The translations under genes were made by a program, and so were the position numbers. Shown here piece after piece: positions 44,560-53,121 of a DNA stretch of 64,000 bases. The DNA comes from Oscillospiraceae bacterium. GTDB taxonomy: Bacteria; Bacillota; Clostridia; Oscillospirales; Oscillospiraceae. The first letter of the stretch is position 1. Each line of letters opens with the position of its first letter. The DNA lies in the NCBI GenBank assembly GCA_902761055.1, contig CACWIS010000001.1:124001-188000 (forward strand), read 5' to 3'. The notes beneath the pieces were generated by a model. That model saw only the letters and a list, made by a program, of their open reading frames with translations, did no database searches and had not been told where the DNA came from.

Positions 44560-45363
44560 CTATTCAGCTTTCTCGAACCACTGAATGACGCCGCGCGGGC
44601 AGACATCGACGCAGTGACCGCATTTGACGCACTTGTCGTTGTCCACGACAGCGAGGTTGTCGACGACCTTGATCGCGTCGGCCGGGCATTCGCGCTGACA
44701 TTTCATGCAGCCGATGCAGCCGAAGTCGCAGATCTTCATGACGCGGCCGCCCTTGTCCTTGTTGGAGCAGGCGGGCATGACGCGCTGGCTCTCCGGCAGG
44801 AGCTTGATGATGCTCTTGGGGCAGGCGTCCGCGCAGGCGCCGCAGCCGACGCACTTGGAGCGGTCCACCCGGGCGATGCCCTCGACGATGTGGATCGCGT
44901 CAAATTTGCACGCGCGCGTGCAGTTGCCCAGGCCGATGCAGGCGAAGGTACAGGTCTTGTTGCTTTTTCCGCCGAAAAGCATGGCCGCCCGGCAGTCCTG
45001 CGGTCCGGTGTAGTTGAAGCGCATCTCGGCGTGGCCTTCGCAGCCCGAGCAGGGTACAAAGGCGATCCTGCGCTCTTCCATGCCGCCCGCGACGCCCATG
45101 ATCTCGGCGACCCTGGCGGCCGTTTCCGCGCCGCCCGCGACGCATTTGTTCGTCGGAGCCTTGCCCGCAGCCACGGCTGCGGCGTAGCCGTCGCAGCCGG
45201 GATAGCCGCAGCCGCCGCAGTTCGCGCCGGCGAGGCACTGGCGTACCGCGGCCTGCTTGGGATCGACCTCGACATGAAAGACCTTGGAGGCGACGGCCAG
45301 CAGCGCGCCGAGCACAGCGCCCATCAGGCCGAGCACAAGAACGGAAAGAAGGATCGTATTCAC
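44560..45363 (-). CDS. rnfB: Rnf complex subunit B
   Basis: Iron-sulfur subunit that accepts electrons from reduced ferredoxin. It has 267 residues: N-terminal membrane helix (about 4-27), a [4Fe-4S] motif CGGCGYPGCDGYA (about 49-61), then Cys-rich segments including CIGLGNC, CVGCGACADACP, CIGCMKCQRECP and CVKCGHCVDVCP. That is many clusters, as in acetogen RnfB. Last gene of rnfCDGEAB. Confidence 0.96.
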   Translation of the reverse strand: MNTILLSVLVLGLMGAVLGALLAVASKVFHVEVDPKQAAVRQCLAGANCGGCGYPGCDGYAAAVAAGKAPTNKCVAGGAETAARVAEIMGVAGGMEERRIAFVPCSGCEGHAEMRFNYTGPQDCRAAMLFGGKSNKTCTFACIGLGNCTRACKFDAIHIVEGIARVDRSKCVGCGACADACPKSIIKLLPESQRVMPACSNKDKGGRVMKICDFGCIGCMKCQRECPADAIKVVDNLAVVDNDKCVKCGHCVDVCPRGVIQWFEKAE

Positions 45364-45381
45364 AGCAGTACTCCCTCCCTC

Positions 45382-45966
45382 TTAAAAGACCTTCATGCCG
45401 CTGAAGCCCATGAAGGCCAGCGCGACCAGAGCGGCGGAGACCAGGCAGATCGGGAATCCTTCGAAGCACTCGGGATACTCGGAGAACTCGACTCTCTCAC
45501 GCACGGAGGCGAAGAGCACGATCGCAAGCAGGAAACCGATGCCGCCGGTGATGCCGTAAACGACGGATTCAATGAAGTTGTAGTGGTTCTGCACGTTGAG
45601 CAGCACCACGCCGAGCACGGCGCAGTTGGTCGTGATCAGCGGCAGGTAGATGCCGAGCGCGCTGTAGAGCGAAGGCACGGACTTTTTCAGGAACATCTCG
45701 ACGAGCTGGACCAGCGCGGCGATGATGAGAATGAAGGCCAGCGTCTCAAGAAAGGCCAGACCGAGCGGGACGAGGATGTAGGTGTCGATCAGCCAGCAGA
45801 TCGCCGAGGCCATACCCATGACGAAAACGACCGCGACGCCCATGCCGAAGGCGGTGTCTGTCTTGTTCGAGCAGCCCAGGAAGGGGCAGCAGCCGAGAAA
45901 CTGGGAGAAGATGAAGTTGTTGATCAGGATCGCGCCCAGCGAGATGGAAATGATGTTGAACAGCAT
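45382..45966 (-). CDS. rnfA: Rnf complex subunit A
   Basis: Integral membrane subunit of 194 residues with six predicted helices. It has NNFIFSQFLGCCPFLGCS (conserved Cys pair) near the start and LPLITTNCAVLG in the middle; the two symmetric Cys sites hold a membrane-embedded FeS cluster in Rnf/Nqr. Overlaps the rnfE stop by one base. Confidence 0.96.
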   Translation of the reverse strand: MLFNIISISLGAILINNFIFSQFLGCCPFLGCSNKTDTAFGMGVAVVFVMGMASAICWLIDTYILVPLGLAFLETLAFILIIAALVQLVEMFLKKSVPSLYSALGIYLPLITTNCAVLGVVLLNVQNHYNFIESVVYGITGGIGFLLAIVLFASVRERVEFSEYPECFEGFPICLVSAALVALAFMGFSGMKVF

Positions 45967-46667
45967 TATTCTTCGACCTCCTCTTCCTCATCGTCCGCTT
46001 TGGCGGCGAGCTCTTTTCTCTTTGCGGACTTCTTGAGCGCATACTGCATCACGGCGATCAGGATGCCCAGCGTCAGGAAGCCGCCGAAGGGCATCGTCAG
46101 CACCTTCGCGCCGTACTCGCCGGAGAAGATCGAGATGCCGGAGCCGGAGCCGTCCATCGTGAAGCGGAAGCCCTCGGTGACGTCGATCAGGCCGCCGCCG
46201 AAGGTGCCCTTGCCGAGCAGCTCGCGCACGATGGACATGACGAGCAGCACGCAGGTGTAGCCGAGACCCTGGAAGATGCCGTCAAAGAACGAGGCGCCGA
46301 CGGTGTTCTTCTGGCAGAAGGCCTCCGCGCGGCCGATGATGATGCAGTTGACGACGATCAGCGGGATGAAAACGCCAAGCGCCTCGGAAAGCGCGGGGAT
46401 AAAGGCCTTGAGCAGCAGGTCGACGATCGTGACGAAGCCCGCGATGACCACGACGAAGATCGCCAGACGGATCTCCTCGGGAATGATCTTGCGGATCAGC
46501 GAGACGACGACGTTGCAGCAGGTCAGGATGATCAGGACCGACAGGCCCATGCCCAGGCCGTTGAACAGCGAGGTCGTGATGGCCATCGTGGCGCACATGC
46601 CGATCTGCTGGACAAGGACGGGGTTGTTGGTGATCAGACCCTCTTTGAACTGTTTGTTGATGTTCAT
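45966..46667 (-). CDS. rnfE: Rnf complex subunit E
   Basis: Homologue of RnfA with inverted topology, 233 residues and six helices. It has NNPVLVQQIGMCATMA and IPLIVVNCIIIGRAEAFC carrying the conserved Cys residues. The C terminus has an acidic tail (DDEEEEVEE), longer than usual. Confidence 0.95.
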   Translation of the reverse strand: MNINKQFKEGLITNNPVLVQQIGMCATMAITTSLFNGLGMGLSVLIILTCCNVVVSLIRKIIPEEIRLAIFVVVIAGFVTIVDLLLKAFIPALSEALGVFIPLIVVNCIIIGRAEAFCQKNTVGASFFDGIFQGLGYTCVLLVMSIVRELLGKGTFGGGLIDVTEGFRFTMDGSGSGISIFSGEYGAKVLTMPFGGFLTLGILIAVMQYALKKSAKRKELAAKADDEEEEVEE

Positions 46668-46679
46668 GTCTTCCCCTCC

Positions 46680-47219
46680 TTAGCCCAAAGCTTTGACAGC
46701 CTCGATCGCGGTGGCGACGGCGCCGGTGACCGCTTTGGAGGTGATCGTCGCGCCGGTGATGGCGTCGATGTCCTGGATCGTGATGGTCTCGTCCTTGCCG
46801 ATGAAGGACTTGCGGAAGCTCACGCCGCGCTCGGAGGCGCTGGCCGCGACCTCGCCGAGACCGGAGGTTTCGGAGTGCTTGATGATCGAAATACCGGCGC
46901 ACCTGCCGTCGCTGTCGACGCCGACCGCCATCGTGATGGAGCCCTGCGCGCCGGAGAAGGTCGTCTCGACGACGTGGCCAGCTCCGTTGTCGGCTGTGCT
47001 GATCTTGTCGATCGTGGACTTGTAGGCTTCAAACTGCGCGGGATCGACCGCGGTGAAGGAATCCGCGTAAGGCAGCACGGCCTTGTAGGCCTTTTCGGTC
47101 TTTTCTCTCTCGCGCGCGGTAATCGGGCCGATGGTGACGGCGTTGACCTCGCCGAGCACGGCGGCCACGATCGCGCAGATCAGGAACAGGACGACGGTGA
47201 GTTTCAGGACTTTTTTCAT
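46680..47219 (-). CDS. rnfG: Rnf complex subunit G, FMN-binding
   Basis: Peripheral subunit with one N-terminal membrane helix and a covalently FMN-binding domain, 179 residues. The flavinylation motif is DAITGATITSKAV, near residue 155, with Thr as attachment site. SETSGLGE is the upstream FMN-binding block. Overlaps the rnfD stop (ATGA). Confidence 0.95.
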   Translation of the reverse strand: MKKVLKLTVVLFLICAIVAAVLGEVNAVTIGPITAREREKTEKAYKAVLPYADSFTAVDPAQFEAYKSTIDKISTADNGAGHVVETTFSGAQGSITMAVGVDSDGRCAGISIIKHSETSGLGEVAASASERGVSFRKSFIGKDETITIQDIDAITGATITSKAVTGAVATAIEAVKALG

Positions 47220-48238
47220 TTCGCCGCCTCCTTTGCCGCCTTGGCGGCCGCTTTCTGTGCGGCGATGTCCTCCTTGCTGACGCCGAACTGGTGACGGCGG
47301 AAGCCCTTGTCGATCGCCCAGGTGCAGATGTTCATGATCAGGATACTGTAGGTGACGCCCTCGGGGTAGCTGCCGAAGTAGCGGATCAGCACCGTCAGCG
47401 CGCCGCAGCCGAAGCCGAAGAGCAGCTGGCCGGGCATCGTGACCGGGCTGGTGGCGTAGTCGGTGGCCATGAAGAAGGCCGCCAGGATCAGACCGCCGGA
47501 GAGCAGGTTGTAGACCATCCAGGAGAAGTTGTCATATCCCTCGTGGCCGAAGATCAGTGTCAGAACGGCGACGGTGCCGATGAAGCTGACGGGGATGCGC
47601 CAGGAGATGATCTTGCGGATGATGAGGTAAATGCCGCCGGCGAGCAGCGCGAGCTTGCAGGCCTCGCCGAAGCAGCCGGGCATGATGCCGAGGAACATTT
47701 TGCCGTAAGTATAATACTCGGGCATCGGCTGGCCGGAATAGAGGTAGCTCATCGGCGTGGCCATCGAGACCGCATCAAGTCCCATCGCGCGCGGCGAGAC
47801 CCAGTTGGTCATGATGCCCGCGTAGGAGGCGATCAGGAACGCGCGGGAGGCCAGCGCGGGGTTGACGAAGTTCTTGCCGAGACCGCCGTAGAGCTGCTTG
47901 ACGATGACGATGGCGAAGAAGTTGCCGATCAGCGGCAGCCACCAGGGCGCCGAGGTGGGCAGCGTCATCGCGACGAGCATACCGGTCAGGCAGGCGGAGA
48001 AGTCGAAGATCGAGGGCTCCTTTTTGGTCAGACGGCGGTAAGCCCATTCGTAGAACACGGCCGAGCACATCGAGACCGCGACCATGAGCACCGGCTTGAA
48101 GCCGAACTCGTAGGCGGCCGCGAGCAGCGAGGGCAGAAGCGCGAGCATCACGTTGAGCATGATGCGCTTCGTGTCCATATTGGTCCTGACCTGCGGCTGA
48201 TATGCCACGTCGAGGACGATTCTTTCTTTCTTATCCAT
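47216..48238 (-). CDS. rnfD: Rnf complex subunit D
   Basis: Polytopic membrane subunit carrying a second covalent FMN, 340 residues and about nine helices. It has GLGKNFVNPALASRAFL and the flavinylation-type VSMATP, followed by FGHEGYDNFSW and FFMATDYATSPVT. The ATG at 48238 overlaps the rnfC stop (TAATG). Part of the ion-pumping module. Confidence 0.95.
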   Translation of the reverse strand: MDKKERIVLDVAYQPQVRTNMDTKRIMLNVMLALLPSLLAAAYEFGFKPVLMVAVSMCSAVFYEWAYRRLTKKEPSIFDFSACLTGMLVAMTLPTSAPWWLPLIGNFFAIVIVKQLYGGLGKNFVNPALASRAFLIASYAGIMTNWVSPRAMGLDAVSMATPMSYLYSGQPMPEYYTYGKMFLGIMPGCFGEACKLALLAGGIYLIIRKIISWRIPVSFIGTVAVLTLIFGHEGYDNFSWMVYNLLSGGLILAAFFMATDYATSPVTMPGQLLFGFGCGALTVLIRYFGSYPEGVTYSILIMNICTWAIDKGFRRHQFGVSKEDIAAQKAAAKAAKEAAK

Positions 48239-49590
48239 TACGCTTTCGCCTCCTTTGCCGCGGCTGCCTCGGCCGCCGCCTTTTCCTTGGCGGCCTTGGC
48301 CTGGAACATGAGCTTCGCGGTCTTGAACGCGTGGGTCAGAGGCATTCTCGCCGGGCAGTTGAACGAGCAGGAACCGCACTCAAAGCAGTCCGTGATATGG
48401 TACTTCTCCATCATCTCGTAGTCGCCCTTGGAGTAATACATGTACATGAACACCGGCTCGAGGTTCATCGGGCAGACCGTGATGCATTTGCCGCAGCGGA
48501 TACAGGACGGATGCGGAACGGTCTTGTCTTCCTTCTCGGTGAAGAAGAGAACGCCCGAGGTGCCCTTGATGGTCGGAGCCTCGAAGCTGGTCGCGCAGAT
48601 GCCCATCATCGGTCCGCCGAGGACGATCTTGCGCGGGGTCACGGCGAAGCCGCCGCACTGCTCGGCGAGGTAGCCGAGCGGCGTGCCGACGCGCGTGAGC
48701 GCGTTGCAGGTCTTGTTCATCGCGCTGCCCGCGACGGTGACGATACGCTCGATGACCGGCTTGCCCTCGTAGCAGGCCTGGTAGATCGCATAGCAGGTAC
48801 GCGTGGAGACCACGTTCGCGCCGACGCCGGAGGGGATGCCGCCGGGCTTGACCTCCCTGCCCGTAACGGCCTTGACCTGCATCTTTTCGGCGCCCTGCGG
48901 GTACTTGACCTTCTCGGGGACGATCTCGATGCCGTACTTCTCGGGGTGGAGGGAATTGAGCAGATCGATGGCGTCCTTCTTGTTGACCTCGATGCCGTAG
49001 TAGACCTTGTCGAGGCCGCTAGCGATGCGCACCAGCTCGATGCCCTTGAGCAGCTGCTCGGGGTAGTTCAGCATCGTCAGATGGTCGCCGTTGAGATACG
49101 GCTCGCACTCCGCGCCGTTGATGATGAGCTTGTCGACCTTGCCGATGCCGCCGCGGATCTTGAACGCAGTCGGGAACATCGCGCCGCCCATGCCGACGAC
49201 GCCGGCCTCGCGGATGCGCGTGAGGATCGCCTCGGGATCCCTGAGCTGCTCCTCGGTAAGAGGGACGAGATCCTCGCAGGGGGTGTCCTGATAATCATTC
49301 TCGATCACGACGGACATGATCATGTCGCCCAACGGATGCGGCCGCGGCTCGATCGCGACGACCTTACCGGAGACGGACGAATGGACGGGCGCAGAGACGG
49401 GCGCGGGGTTCTCGCCGACCTTCTGTCCCATCTTCACGTAGTCCCCGACGGCGACGATCGGCTTGTCAGGCGCGCCGATATGCTGCGCCATGGGAATGAT
49501 CACCTGGGGTGGCGGCGTGACGACCGAGATCGGGATCTCGGGCGCTTTCATGTAATTGGGATGCACGCCGCGCTTGAAAGTATGGATCAT
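48238..49590 (-). CDS. rnfC: Rnf complex subunit C
   Basis: Soluble subunit that reduces NAD+ with FMN and two [4Fe-4S] clusters, 450 residues. The N-terminal barrel has GVHPNYMKAPEIP; GVVGMGGAMFPT and INGAECEPYLNGD are the NAD/FMN-binding blocks; cluster ligands are CIRCGKCITVCP (about 366) and CFECGSCSFNCP (about 405). First gene of the operon. GAGGTGAAGC precedes the ATG at 49590. Confidence 0.96.
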   Translation of the reverse strand: MIHTFKRGVHPNYMKAPEIPISVVTPPPQVIIPMAQHIGAPDKPIVAVGDYVKMGQKVGENPAPVSAPVHSSVSGKVVAIEPRPHPLGDMIMSVVIENDYQDTPCEDLVPLTEEQLRDPEAILTRIREAGVVGMGGAMFPTAFKIRGGIGKVDKLIINGAECEPYLNGDHLTMLNYPEQLLKGIELVRIASGLDKVYYGIEVNKKDAIDLLNSLHPEKYGIEIVPEKVKYPQGAEKMQVKAVTGREVKPGGIPSGVGANVVSTRTCYAIYQACYEGKPVIERIVTVAGSAMNKTCNALTRVGTPLGYLAEQCGGFAVTPRKIVLGGPMMGICATSFEAPTIKGTSGVLFFTEKEDKTVPHPSCIRCGKCITVCPMNLEPVFMYMYYSKGDYEMMEKYHITDCFECGSCSFNCPARMPLTHAFKTAKLMFQAKAAKEKAAAEAAAAKEAKA

Positions 49591-49622
49591 ATACGCTTCA
49601 CCTCGCAGTATTTTACTTGTAT

Positions 49623-49652
49623 ATATTACCACAGAACGCGGTGTCGTGTCTA
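49623..49652 (-). promoter_or_regulatory. Promoter of the rnf operon
   Basis: TAGACA, 18-base spacer, TAATAT on the minus strand, 33 bases before the rnfC start. Confidence 0.72.
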
Positions 49653-49769
49653 TGGTCAGAGGCGCAGAATCCGTCAAAATAGATAGATAAGTTTCTGACA
49701 AGCCTGTTAATTTCATGTCAGTTTGGCGTATTATCACAAAAAGAACGCGCAAAGATGTCGATAAGGCAG

Positions 49770-49809
49770 AAAAAGAACAGGCGGTCTTCCCGATCGGGAA
49801 AACCGCCTG
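49770..49809 (-). terminator. Terminator of the flavodiiron gene
   Basis: CAGGCGGT with ACCGCCTG, inner TTCCCGATCGGGAA hairpin, T5 tract on the minus strand. Confidence 0.8.
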
Positions 49810-49835
49810 CATGAAATGTCCGGTTCTGCCGTATT

Positions 49836-51038
49836 TCAGGCCCGGATATCCTGAGCGATCGCGTCAGCCAGCGCATCGAGCTGCTCGAGCTGGCTCTCGG
49901 CCAGCGCGGACTTGAGCGCGATGCTCTCGCCGATGTAGTCGATATTCTTCAGTCCCGCGAGGATCTCGCGCATGACCTTGCCGCTCGTCGACGCCCAGCT
50001 TCCGTTTTCGATCAGGGCAACCTTGCGGCTCTGCAGGTTGTGCGCCGCGATATCGTGCAGCAGATTCTCCATCGTCACAAAGACGCCGGCGTTGTAGGTC
50101 GTGGCGGCAAAGACGAGATGGCTGCAGCGGAACGCATCGGAGACGATGTTGCTTGCCGGGATAACGGAGGTGTCGTGCATGCGCACGCGAACGCCGCGCT
50201 CGGCAAGCTTGACCGCGAGGATGTTCGCGGCGTTCTCGGTGTGGCCGTAGACGGACGCGTAGGCGATCATCACGCTCTTTTCCTCGGGCGTGTAGCTGCT
50301 CCACAGCAGGTACTTTTCGAGGAACGCGCCGAAGTCCCTGCGCCAGATGAAGCCGTGCAGCGGGCAGACATACCGGATGTCCAGCTTTGCGGCCTTTTTC
50401 AGCACGTTCTGCACCTGCGGGCCGTATTTCCCGACGATGTTGGTGTAGTAACGCCGCGCCTCGTCGAGGTGCTCGGTGAAGAAATCCGTCTCGTCAGCAA
50501 AGATGCGGCCGTTGAGCGCGCCAAAGAGGCCGAAGGCGTCAGCCGAGAAAAGGATCCCGTCGGTGGAATCGTAGGTCATCATGACCTCGGGCCAATGGAC
50601 CATGGGCGCGTTGATGAAGTTCAGCACATGGCGGCCGGACGAAAACGTATCGCCCTCCTTGACCAGCGTGATGCGCGCGGACAGATCCATTGGGAAGAAC
50701 TGGCCCAGCATGGTCTGGATCTTGGCGTTGCAGATGATCTTCACATCCGGGTAGCGGAGGATCAGATCCCCGACGGTATAGGCGTGGTCGGGCTCCATAT
50801 GGGAGATGACGAGATAATCCAGTCCCCTTCCGCCGAGCGCGAAAGCCACGTTTTCAAAGAAGGTCTGATAGACCGCCTTGTCGACGGTATCGAACAGCAC
50901 GGTCTTTTCGTCAAGAAGCAAAAAGGAGTTATAGGATACGCCCTCGGGAACGCTGTAAACGCCCTCGAAGCAGCTCAGACGCCGATCGTCTGCGCCGACC
51001 CAGATCAGATCGTCGAGAACTTTTCTTGTGCAGTGCAT
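49836..51038 (-). CDS. Flavodiiron protein (FprA family)
   Basis: Oxygen or nitric-oxide reductase of anaerobes, 400 residues. The N-terminal metallo-beta-lactamase-like domain has the diiron motif HMEPDH (about 80-85), a D in DAFG and H in PLHGF. The C-terminal flavodoxin domain starts MIAYASVYGHTENA (about 252) and binds FMN. It probably receives electrons from rubredoxin or NADH. Single gene with its own promoter; the divergent neighbour is a small unknown gene with a palindrome between them. Confidence 0.94.
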   Translation of the reverse strand: MHCTRKVLDDLIWVGADDRRLSCFEGVYSVPEGVSYNSFLLLDEKTVLFDTVDKAVYQTFFENVAFALGGRGLDYLVISHMEPDHAYTVGDLILRYPDVKIICNAKIQTMLGQFFPMDLSARITLVKEGDTFSSGRHVLNFINAPMVHWPEVMMTYDSTDGILFSADAFGLFGALNGRIFADETDFFTEHLDEARRYYTNIVGKYGPQVQNVLKKAAKLDIRYVCPLHGFIWRRDFGAFLEKYLLWSSYTPEEKSVMIAYASVYGHTENAANILAVKLAERGVRVRMHDTSVIPASNIVSDAFRCSHLVFAATTYNAGVFVTMENLLHDIAAHNLQSRKVALIENGSWASTSGKVMREILAGLKNIDYIGESIALKSALAESQLEQLDALADAIAQDIRA

Positions 51039-51074
51039 GGCATTTCCTCCGTTCAGTATTGGATTTATGCTTTG

Positions 51075-51103
51075 ATTCTACCATATTCCTGTGGCGCGCG
51101 CAA
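51075..51103 (-). promoter_or_regulatory. Promoter of the flavodiiron gene
   Basis: TTGCGC, 17-base spacer, TAGAAT on the minus strand. The -35 lies over one arm of a 9-bp inverted repeat (51082-51111). Confidence 0.7.
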
Positions 51104-51111
51104 GGAATATG
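51082..51111. repeat. Inverted repeat, candidate operator
   Basis: CATATTCCT and AGGAATATG, nine of nine paired, separated by 12 bases so the arm centres are 21 bases apart (two helical turns). Sits between the divergent flavodiiron gene and the gene at 51148. Confidence 0.55.
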
Positions 51112-51147
51112 TGCTATGATGAGGAAAAAAGCAGGAGGTCTCCCCCT

Positions 51148-51510
51148 ATGGCAGACAAAAGGTTTTTCTCGCCCTCCGGTGCGGTCTGCGACGCCGCCGT
51201 CGAGTCGGATTTTGACAGGGCGGAGCGCTATGACAAAGTGTTCGTCGGCGCGCTTGGCGTGTACTACCGCGACGGTTTTCGCTTCAAATACGTCCCCTAT
51301 CCCGCGCTTGAGCGCGCCTTCATCCGCGTGCAGGAGGTCAACGGCCGTCTCTGCTGCGGCAGGGCCGTGTTCGCCTATTTCCGTCTGGTCCTCGTCGTCG
51401 GAGGCCGGGAATGGGGCGATGTGATGAGCGAGGACGAAAAGGCCATGGACGACGCGCTCGCCGCCATCGCGCGGCGCTCCCCCTCCACGGCGATCGGATT
51501 CGTAAAGTGA
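51148..51510 (+). CDS. Conserved small protein of unknown function, paralogue of 37430-37825
   Basis: 120 residues, soluble. Shares with the gene at 37430 the block YYRD...KYVPY..LERAFIR, a RLVLV strand and EKAMDDALA...P.TAIGFV, so the two belong to one family. The N terminus differs. AGGAGG lies 9 bases before the ATG at 51148. Divergent from the flavodiiron gene and separated by an inverted repeat. Function not known. Confidence 0.8.
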   Translation: MADKRFFSPSGAVCDAAVESDFDRAERYDKVFVGALGVYYRDGFRFKYVPYPALERAFIRVQEVNGRLCCGRAVFAYFRLVLVVGGREWGDVMSEDEKAMDDALAAIARRSPSTAIGFVK

Positions 51511-51523
51511 CGGATCGTTCTGC

Positions 51524-51554
51524 GGCTCCCCTGTGCACAGGGGAGCCTTTTTTT
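51524..51554 (+). terminator. Terminator after the gene at 51148
   Basis: GGCTCCCCTG with CAGGGGAGCC, a perfect 10-bp stem, T7. Confidence 0.93.
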
Positions 51555-51561
51555 GAAAATG

Positions 51562-51587
51562 TGCAAGATTTCCTCTCCTTTTTCGAC
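51562..51587 (+). promoter_or_regulatory. ECF-type promoter candidate before sigma gene 1
   Basis: TGCAAG, 16-base spacer, CGAC. Same spacing and form as at 53056 and as the SigW-like pattern TGAAAC-N16-CGTA. Confidence 0.45.
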
Positions 51588-51619
51588 TTGATGGATGAGG
51601 CGGAAAGGAAGTGACGCAT

Positions 51620-52177
51620 TTGGAGGATCGTGAGATCGTCGACCTGTTCTTCGAGCGCTCGGAACAGGCCATACGGGAACTGGACAAACGATACGGACAA
51701 GCCGTAAAGAAGACCGTGGGAAACATCCTGCGCGACAGCCAGGATGCGGAGGAGTGCGTGAACGACGCGTACCTGGGGGTCTGGAGCAGTATTCCGCCTC
51801 AGCGTCCGGACTATCTGGGCAGCTTTGTTTGCCGCATCGCCCGCAATCAGGCCGTGTCGCGTCTGCGCAGCGAGAAAGCGGCAAAGCGGAACCGCGGCTT
51901 CGACCTTGTGCTTGACGAGCTCTCTGAGATCATCCCCTCCGGCGCAGACCTTGAAAAGGAGCTGGAAGCAAAGGAGCTTGCGCAGGCCGTCGACCGTTTT
52001 CTTTCGACGCTGGATTACGGCGACCGCTTTCTCTTTGTCCGGCGCTACTGGTACGCCGACGGCGTCCGGGAGATCGCCGCCGCGACGGGCCGGAAGGAAA
52101 ACCAGATCTCCGTGCGTCTTTTCCGCCTCCGCGAGAAATTGCGGAAAACTCTGGTTAAGGAGGGCCTGCTTGTATGA
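51620..52177 (+). CDS. ECF RNA polymerase sigma factor 1
   Basis: Extracytoplasmic-function sigma factor, 185 residues. Region 2 spans about 8-95 with RDSQDAEECVNDAYLGVWSSI and region 4 about 125-180 with ADGVREIAAATGRKENQISVRLFRLREKL. I place the start at TTG 51620: alignment with sigma gene 2 (MEDAAIVDL) matches LEDREIVDL at this point, and AAAGGA lies upstream. A GTG at 51611 is the alternative. Overlaps the next gene by four bases (ATGA). Confidence 0.88.
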   Translation: MEDREIVDLFFERSEQAIRELDKRYGQAVKKTVGNILRDSQDAEECVNDAYLGVWSSIPPQRPDYLGSFVCRIARNQAVSRLRSEKAAKRNRGFDLVLDELSEIIPSGADLEKELEAKELAQAVDRFLSTLDYGDRFLFVRRYWYADGVREIAAATGRKENQISVRLFRLREKLRKTLVKEGLLV

Positions 52178-52986
52178 ATCGGGAAAAGCTTTTCGATGCG
52201 CTCGCCGGGATCGACGAACGCTATGTCGGCGAGGCGCTGCACTACTCCCCCGAGGATGCATCCGGCTCCTCGGAAAGGATCGTACACTTGAAAAAGAAAC
52301 GTTTGATTTCCCTCGCTCTCGCCGCCGCGCTGGTGCTGGCGCTGGGCGTTGCGGCCTACGCCGTATACTCCACCTATTCCGCGCGCGTCCCCGCGCCGGA
52401 GGAGAGCTTCCGCATCAGCTGGGAGGAAAACGCGAGCGGCTATATCGAATGGACGGACGCGAAGCTCGCCGTGACCTTCCCCGAGACGGCGGAGAGCAGG
52501 GAGATCGAATTCCGCCCCGGCTGGCTGCCGGATGAGCTGAACTCGCTGAAGAGCGACGAATGGCGCAGCCGTCTGACCGCGGAGCAGCTGGCAGATAAAT
52601 ATCCCGACATGACCGCCAGCCAGCCGCTGCTGATCGAGAGCTACTCCATGTCCATGTTCAACAACGGCGGCGCGCTGCTGCTGCTCTACTACACGCCGGA
52701 GGACATCATCGAGGAGCACTGGGACGAACAGGGCGTGGATGTGATGCGCTTCCATTGTACTCAGGTTCTTGAGGCGAACGCATACGCCCCGGAGCGAACG
52801 CTTGAAGAGGATATCCTCCTGATGTCCGATCCCGACGAGGGCTGGATCGTGCGTCTCGCCGGTGAGGTCGGGATGGATACGCTGGTGAAGGTCGCAAGGA
52901 ATCTCGAGATCCGCGAGACCGGCAAAACGCTGCGCTACGACGACTTTGAGGATCACTACACCTTCATGGACGGCGGTGTCGGTTGA
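52174..52986 (+). CDS. Membrane-anchored putative anti-sigma factor 1
   Basis: 270 residues: cytoplasmic N terminus of about 45, one transmembrane helix (about 46-64), then an extracellular domain of about 205. The last part (WIVRLAGEVGMDTLVKVARNLEI) resembles the DUF4367 domain often found on such proteins. The overlap with the sigma gene and the topology suggest it holds the sigma factor at the membrane; this is inferred, and no anti-sigma fold such as a zinc HxxxCxxC motif is seen. Confidence 0.7.
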   Translation: MNREKLFDALAGIDERYVGEALHYSPEDASGSSERIVHLKKKRLISLALAAALVLALGVAAYAVYSTYSARVPAPEESFRISWEENASGYIEWTDAKLAVTFPETAESREIEFRPGWLPDELNSLKSDEWRSRLTAEQLADKYPDMTASQPLLIESYSMSMFNNGGALLLLYYTPEDIIEEHWDEQGVDVMRFHCTQVLEANAYAPERTLEEDILLMSDPDEGWIVRLAGEVGMDTLVKVARNLEIRETGKTLRYDDFEDHYTFMDGGVG

Positions 52987-53000
52987 TAATCCCAAAGCGG

Positions 53001-53035
53001 CAGGGACTGTCTTTTACGGCAGTCCCTGTTTTTTT
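53001..53035 (+). terminator. Terminator after ECF module 1
   Basis: CAGGGACTG with CAGTCCCTG, loop of ten, T7. Confidence 0.9.
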
Positions 53036-53055
53036 GTGATATACTGGAAAAGAAA

Positions 53056-53081
53056 TGAAACCTTCCCCGTTTTTTGTCGTG
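53056..53081 (+). promoter_or_regulatory. ECF-type promoter candidate before sigma gene 2
   Basis: TGAAAC, 16-base spacer, CGTG; very close to the SigW-type pattern, suggesting the module activates itself. Confidence 0.55.
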
Positions 53082-53121
53082 TTCAGGGTTGAGAGCTCTT
53101 ATCATGCAAAGGAGATTGACA

